DNA from: Aggregatilineales bacterium
GTDB taxonomy: Bacteria; Chloroflexota; Anaerolineae; Aggregatilineales; Ch27
Direction: 5' to 3'
DNA: 64,000 bases
Assembly: GCA_029976025.1 (NCBI GenBank)
Contig: JARKNX010000222.1
Span: 1-64,000, forward strand
A program made the position numbers and the translations under genes. Shown here in pieces: positions 60,698 to 64,000 of the stretch (positions are counted from its first letter, which is position 1; each line of letters begins with the position of its first letter). The notes under the pieces were generated by a model. That model saw only the letters and a list, made by a program, of their open reading frames with translations, ran no database searches and was not told where the DNA came from.

Positions 60698-62104
60698 TCA
60701 GGGGAAGCTCAGGCGTGTCCACTGAAGCCCGTCAGTCTCCACCCCGTTGACCCAGACTTCCCAGTGAAGATGAGGGCCGGTCGAACGGCCGCTGTTGCCA
60801 ATCGTGCCGATCACCTCGCCCGCGCTGACCATCTGGCCCGGCTGGACACGACTCTCCGCCTGGTGGGCGTAAGCCGTATAAATCCCCCATCCATGATCAA
60901 TCACCGTGAAGAGGCCGTGAATCTCCCGGGGCCCTGAGAACACGACACGACCGGCAGCCGGGGCGTAGATCGACGATCCCGGCGGGCCGCCAAAATCCGT
61001 CCCGGTATGGAATCGATTGTAGGCGCTGCCGTTGTAGGATCGCCGCGTGCCGAACGGGGACGTGACCGGGGCCGCCGCCGGCAGCCCCATCGGGCCGTCA
61101 AAGTAGCGTTCCGGGGTGAACTCGCTGACCAGGCCGGCGACGAACGCAATTTCAGCGCTGTCCACCTCCGGGTCCAGCAGCTCATCAGACACCGTGAGCG
61201 CTTCGCTGGCATAGCCGCCGTCAGCCACGTAGAGGACCGTCTCAAAGGTGATCGCGACCCCGCTATCATCGACGATGGTAAGGGTCAACGGGTAGCGCCC
61301 GACCGGCGTCATAGCCTGAACGCCGATCAGGGCATCGAAGGTGAGGCCGTCAGGCTGAGGAGCGAAGCGCAGCGGGCGGTCCAGAAAAGTCCCGCCAGGT
61401 GTGACTGGCTCGTAGCTGACAACCCGCAGGCGGAACGTGCGCCCCACTTCTGCCGGCAGCGGCATCAGCGTGAGTTCCGTCAGCGGGGCGGGCAGTTCCT
61501 GCAAGGCGGGCGCATCAGGGCCGGGGATCAGGAGCTGCTGGCCGGGGAAAATCAGCGCCGGAGATGACAGTCCGTTAGCCAGCAGGACATCGTCTACCCT
61601 GGCATTATAGCGCAGCGCGATCCGGTACAGCGTATCTTCCGGCTGGACGACATGGGTGTACCCATGCGTCAGCGGAGGCCGGCCCGGTGTGGTTTCGCTG
61701 ACATCAAGCACCTGCCCGACGTAGAGGCGAGCAGGATTGACGATGCTGTTGAGGGCGGACACAAGTTCTTTCGTACTGCCATAGCGCAGCGCGATATGGG
61801 CCAGCGATTCGCCCGGCTGAACGACATGCCTCCCGGCAGTCGATACCATCGCATTGACCATAGAGCTGGGGATCACCAGCCGCTGACCAACCTGGATATT
61901 GGTCGTATCGGACATGCCGTTGGTCTGCGCAATGGCTTCAACTGATGTGCCATAGGCCAGCGCGATCCGGTACAGCGTTTCGCCGCGCTGTACGACATGG
62001 ATCGTCGTTCTGCCATCGCTGCTTCCGCCCTGGGCCAGAAGCGGATCAGGGGCCAGCCCGATCCAGAATACGATGCCGAGCGCTAAAAGAACCCACCGAC
62101 GCAT
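60698..62104 (-). CDS. LysM and M23-family metallopeptidase
   Basis: 468 aa. A signal peptide (WVLLALGIVFWIGLAPDPLLA) precedes three LysM repeats (about 33-78, 90-136, 147-193): HVVQRGETLYRIALAYGTSV, HVVQPGESLAHIALRYGSTK, HVVQPEDTLYRIALRYNARV. A beta-rich linker follows. The M23 domain has zinc ligands His366 and Asp370 (FHTGTDFGG), a His in YAHQAES and HLH at 445-447 (GPHLHWEVW). It probably cleaves or remodels peptidoglycan outside the membrane, held there by LysM. The ATG shares one base with the upstream stop (TAATG), with GGAG five bases before. Confidence 0.95.
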   Translation of the reverse strand: MRRWVLLALGIVFWIGLAPDPLLAQGGSSDGRTTIHVVQRGETLYRIALAYGTSVEAIAQTNGMSDTTNIQVGQRLVIPSSMVNAMVSTAGRHVVQPGESLAHIALRYGSTKELVSALNSIVNPARLYVGQVLDVSETTPGRPPLTHGYTHVVQPEDTLYRIALRYNARVDDVLLANGLSSPALIFPGQQLLIPGPDAPALQELPAPLTELTLMPLPAEVGRTFRLRVVSYEPVTPGGTFLDRPLRFAPQPDGLTFDALIGVQAMTPVGRYPLTLTIVDDSGVAITFETVLYVADGGYASEALTVSDELLDPEVDSAEIAFVAGLVSEFTPERYFDGPMGLPAAAPVTSPFGTRRSYNGSAYNRFHTGTDFGGPPGSSIYAPAAGRVVFSGPREIHGLFTVIDHGWGIYTAYAHQAESRVQPGQMVSAGEVIGTIGNSGRSTGPHLHWEVWVNGVETDGLQWTRLSFP

Positions 62105-62493
62105 TATGGCTCCGCCGTCTCATCCCATGTCAGACGGTCGCCAATCATAACACGATCCAGCAGGGTTGGGACGCCCTCGATAAAATACCGGGCCGGCCGG
62201 GCGGGCGCATACATGGGCCGCCACGGTTTAGCCAGGCTCTTATCCACCACAACCCCCTGCGAATCCAGCCAGATGACGGCAATGGAGAACCACACAAACA
62301 GCATGTGGATGCTGGTCTCCGCCCGGCTTTCCCGCGGGTAGACAAACAGCAGCCCCTCATCTTCCGGCAGGGAACCGCGAAACATCAGCCCCCTGAACCG
62401 GCACCAGTAGCTCTGGCACCATTTGAGGCGCGCAAGGAGGACGGAGCCATCCTCCTTGCGCAAGACACGCCAGTTCTTCTCGCCCGGACTCAT
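62104..62493 (-). CDS. DUF192 family protein
   Basis: 129 aa. Signature segments are [37 protein letters not shown] and [20 protein letters not shown], all typical of DUF192 (COG1430). Many members are exported, but this one has no signal peptide. The family has a compact beta-fold of unknown function. Its ATG overlaps the stop of the upstream LysM gene and its stop overlaps the start of the downstream M23 gene, so the three are translated together. Confidence 0.92.
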   Translation of the reverse strand: MSPGEKNWRVLRKEDGSVLLARLKWCQSYWCRFRGLMFRGSLPEDEGLLFVYPRESRAETSIHMLFVWFSIAVIWLDSQGVVVDKSLAKPWRPMYAPARPARYFIEGVPTLLDRVMIGDRLTWDETAEP

Positions 62494-63962
62494 GGGATTG
62501 CCAACACCTGACCCACGTATACCCAGTTGACATTGGCAATGTTATTCGCCCGCGCCAGAGCATCCACCGTCACCCCGTAACGCAACGAGATGCGGAACAG
62601 ATTCTCCCCCCGCTGAACGACATGGGTGCGCGGCTGAGGCGGCGGCGCAGGGGGCGCGGGAGGCGCGGGGGGCTGGGGCTGAGGCGACGTCCCCGGGCCG
62701 GCGGAAGGCACCTTAAGCGCCTGCCCGACCAGAATGAGATTGGGGTTGACAATACCGTTCAACTGGACCAGCGTCGCCACCGTCGTATTGAAGCGCGTGG
62801 CGATACGACTCAACGCATCCCCCGGCTGCACAATGTAGGTTGTGAACTCGCTGGGCGGCGGCGCGACGGTGGGAGCCGGGGCCGGGGTCGGGGCCGGGCC
62901 AGCCGGCGTGTTGGTAGGTATGATCCCGATTTGCGTCGGAAGCGGTGTCGGGAACGGCGTGGGAGGGACCGGCTGCGAGACCGGAATGATCAATTCCTGG
63001 CCAACGAAGATCAGCCCGTTCGCGTTCAGCCCATTGGCTCCAATGATCGCGGCAATTGAGCTTCCGTATCTTATAGCCAGATCGCTGACAGTATCGCCGG
63101 CAACTACCGTATAACGGACGAAGTAAGGGAAGTCCGGATCGGTCAGGGCCGGCGTCGGCGTCGCCAGCGAGGGCGGCTGTTCAGTCCCCTGCACTTCTTG
63201 CGTCGGAGTAGGCAGGCCCGGCAGCGGCGAAGCCACGGTCGGCGTTGCAGACGGCGCCGGAGGGACGGTCGGGGTGCTGGTCGCCGGCGCCGCCGTGACT
63301 ACAAGTGCCGCCTGATCGACATAGATATTATTATTCTTCTGCGGGAGGTCGAACGATGTGCGCACGAACACAGTGACCCGGCTGCCCACATTCTGCGCTG
63401 AAACCCGAATCTGCTGATACTGATCGTAGAATTCGAGCGGCAGCGACCAGATGATCCGGTCGCTTTCGCCGTCTGTGCCGCCGTTCGGGTCGATGCCAAC
63501 CTGCACCTGTACCCGGCCGGGGTCCGTGCTCCGGTTGGGATCATCCCCGCTGGAAGACCATACATAGACAAAGGCGCTGAACTCAAGGCTGGAACCGGCC
63601 GGCACAGTCACCTGCTGAAAAAGCCCCCCCGTATGTGTGGCGAAGAAGCTGAAGTACTCCTGCGCGTTGCTTCCTTCCAGGACACGGGCGGGATTGCTGG
63701 CGCTGGCAGGCTGATATTCCGGCTTAAGGTTGCGAAAGCCCTCATCGCCAGTCCGCTGTGGCACATTCCAGGCCGACCAGCCGTTGGCGACCATCCGGGT
63801 TGTATCACCCTGAAAGGGGACAAAAGGGTCTTCAAAGCCGGGATTTTGCAGCAAATTCGCCTGCAGAGCCGGGGCAGCCAGGGCGGGCTGCGCCAGGCCC
63901 TGACCAGCGACCAGAATGACCAGAAACAGGAAGAACCAGAATGCAGATTTTCGGCAAATCAT
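62490..63962 (-). CDS. Secreted LysM protein with N-terminal beta-sandwich domain
   Basis: 490 aa. A signal peptide ([22 protein letters not shown]) is followed by a domain of about 200 residues starting [11 protein letters not shown], the style of carbohydrate-binding beta-sandwiches ([40 protein letters not shown]). A Thr/Pro linker and three LysM repeats follow: [39 protein letters not shown] and [20 protein letters not shown], separated by Pro-rich spacers. No hydrolase domain, so it is probably a binding protein for peptidoglycan or glycans. The ATG has GGGGGAG six bases upstream and heads the operon. Confidence 0.92.
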   Translation of the reverse strand: MICRKSAFWFFLFLVILVAGQGLAQPALAAPALQANLLQNPGFEDPFVPFQGDTTRMVANGWSAWNVPQRTGDEGFRNLKPEYQPASASNPARVLEGSNAQEYFSFFATHTGGLFQQVTVPAGSSLEFSAFVYVWSSSGDDPNRSTDPGRVQVQVGIDPNGGTDGESDRIIWSLPLEFYDQYQQIRVSAQNVGSRVTVFVRTSFDLPQKNNNIYVDQAALVVTAAPATSTPTVPPAPSATPTVASPLPGLPTPTQEVQGTEQPPSLATPTPALTDPDFPYFVRYTVVAGDTVSDLAIRYGSSIAAIIGANGLNANGLIFVGQELIIPVSQPVPPTPFPTPLPTQIGIIPTNTPAGPAPTPAPAPTVAPPPSEFTTYIVQPGDALSRIATRFNTTVATLVQLNGIVNPNLILVGQALKVPSAGPGTSPQPQPPAPPAPPAPPPQPRTHVVQRGENLFRISLRYGVTVDALARANNIANVNWVYVGQVLAIP

Positions 63963-64000
63963 AAGTCACTCCCCCATTCAACAGCCGTTAGCGCCATTCT

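Overview
This is a GC-rich bacterial chromosome segment, densely coded on both strands. It has many GTG/TTG starts, purine-rich Shine-Dalgarno sites and sigma70-type promoters. The gene set suggests Chloroflexota, probably Anaerolineae-like: a eukaryote-like IleRS, membrane-anchored TPR proteins, three M42 aminopeptidases, threonine/proline-rich surface proteins, LysM proteins, a BTAD regulator and GT39-like polytopic transferases. The lineage is inferred from gene style, not from a marker alignment. I see no prophage, IS element, CRISPR array or rRNA operon.

Layout. 1-9.1 kb: ppdK (cut by the left edge), a Ser/Thr kinase, ftsH, and convergent ileS. 9.2-14.3 kb: a tight minus-strand operon of seven genes headed by an AlaX-type editing protein, followed by six membrane, TPR or unknown proteins, and running toward ileS. 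14.5-20.9 kb: an EamA transporter, a GT39-like membrane protein, a CcmC-like membrane protein, a tail-anchored TPR protein and a lipoprotein. 20.9-25.2 kb: three consecutive M42 peptidases, a T/P-rich membrane protein and a peroxiredoxin. 25.4-29.2 kb: tRNA-Gln, a second GT39-like protein, a DUF4870 protein and tmRNA. 29.3-33.0 kb: proBA, a structured orphan ncRNA with its own promoter and terminator, and an AIR-synthase-like gene.

33.1-38.9 kb: hsp20-lon, a CheY-like receiver, a PHP-AlbA_2 fusion and a MoaB/MogA-like gene. 39.2-45.8 kb: a STAND/TPR ATPase, a methyltransferase, an SH3-type lipoprotein, a MaoC-like hydratase and a cyclophilin. 45.9-49.7 kb: tRNA-Val, initiator tRNA-Met, pgm and pgi. 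49.8-55.8 kb: a holin-phosphodiesterase fusion, a NarL-type regulator, a DUF971 protein, a helix-hairpin-helix protein and a BTAD regulator. 55.9-64 kb: tRNA-Arg, two unknown genes, a peptide-binding protein, secG, and a LysM/M23 - DUF192 - LysM operon.

How the genes relate. Several groups look like working units: protein quality control (ftsH, hsp20-lon, tmRNA, the M42 trio, cyclophilin), translation fidelity (alaX, ileS), proline synthesis (proBA), hexose-phosphate interconversion (pgi, pgm) and the cell envelope (LysM/M23, SecG, glycosyltransferases). The most interesting items are the roughly 210-nt ncRNA at 31.7-31.9 kb, the GxHH signature in IleRS, two genes whose predicted transcription start falls on the A of their ATG (hsp20 and the BTAD regulator), the BTAD regulator's degenerate ATPase domain, and the membrane-TPR operon between two tRNA-fidelity genes.
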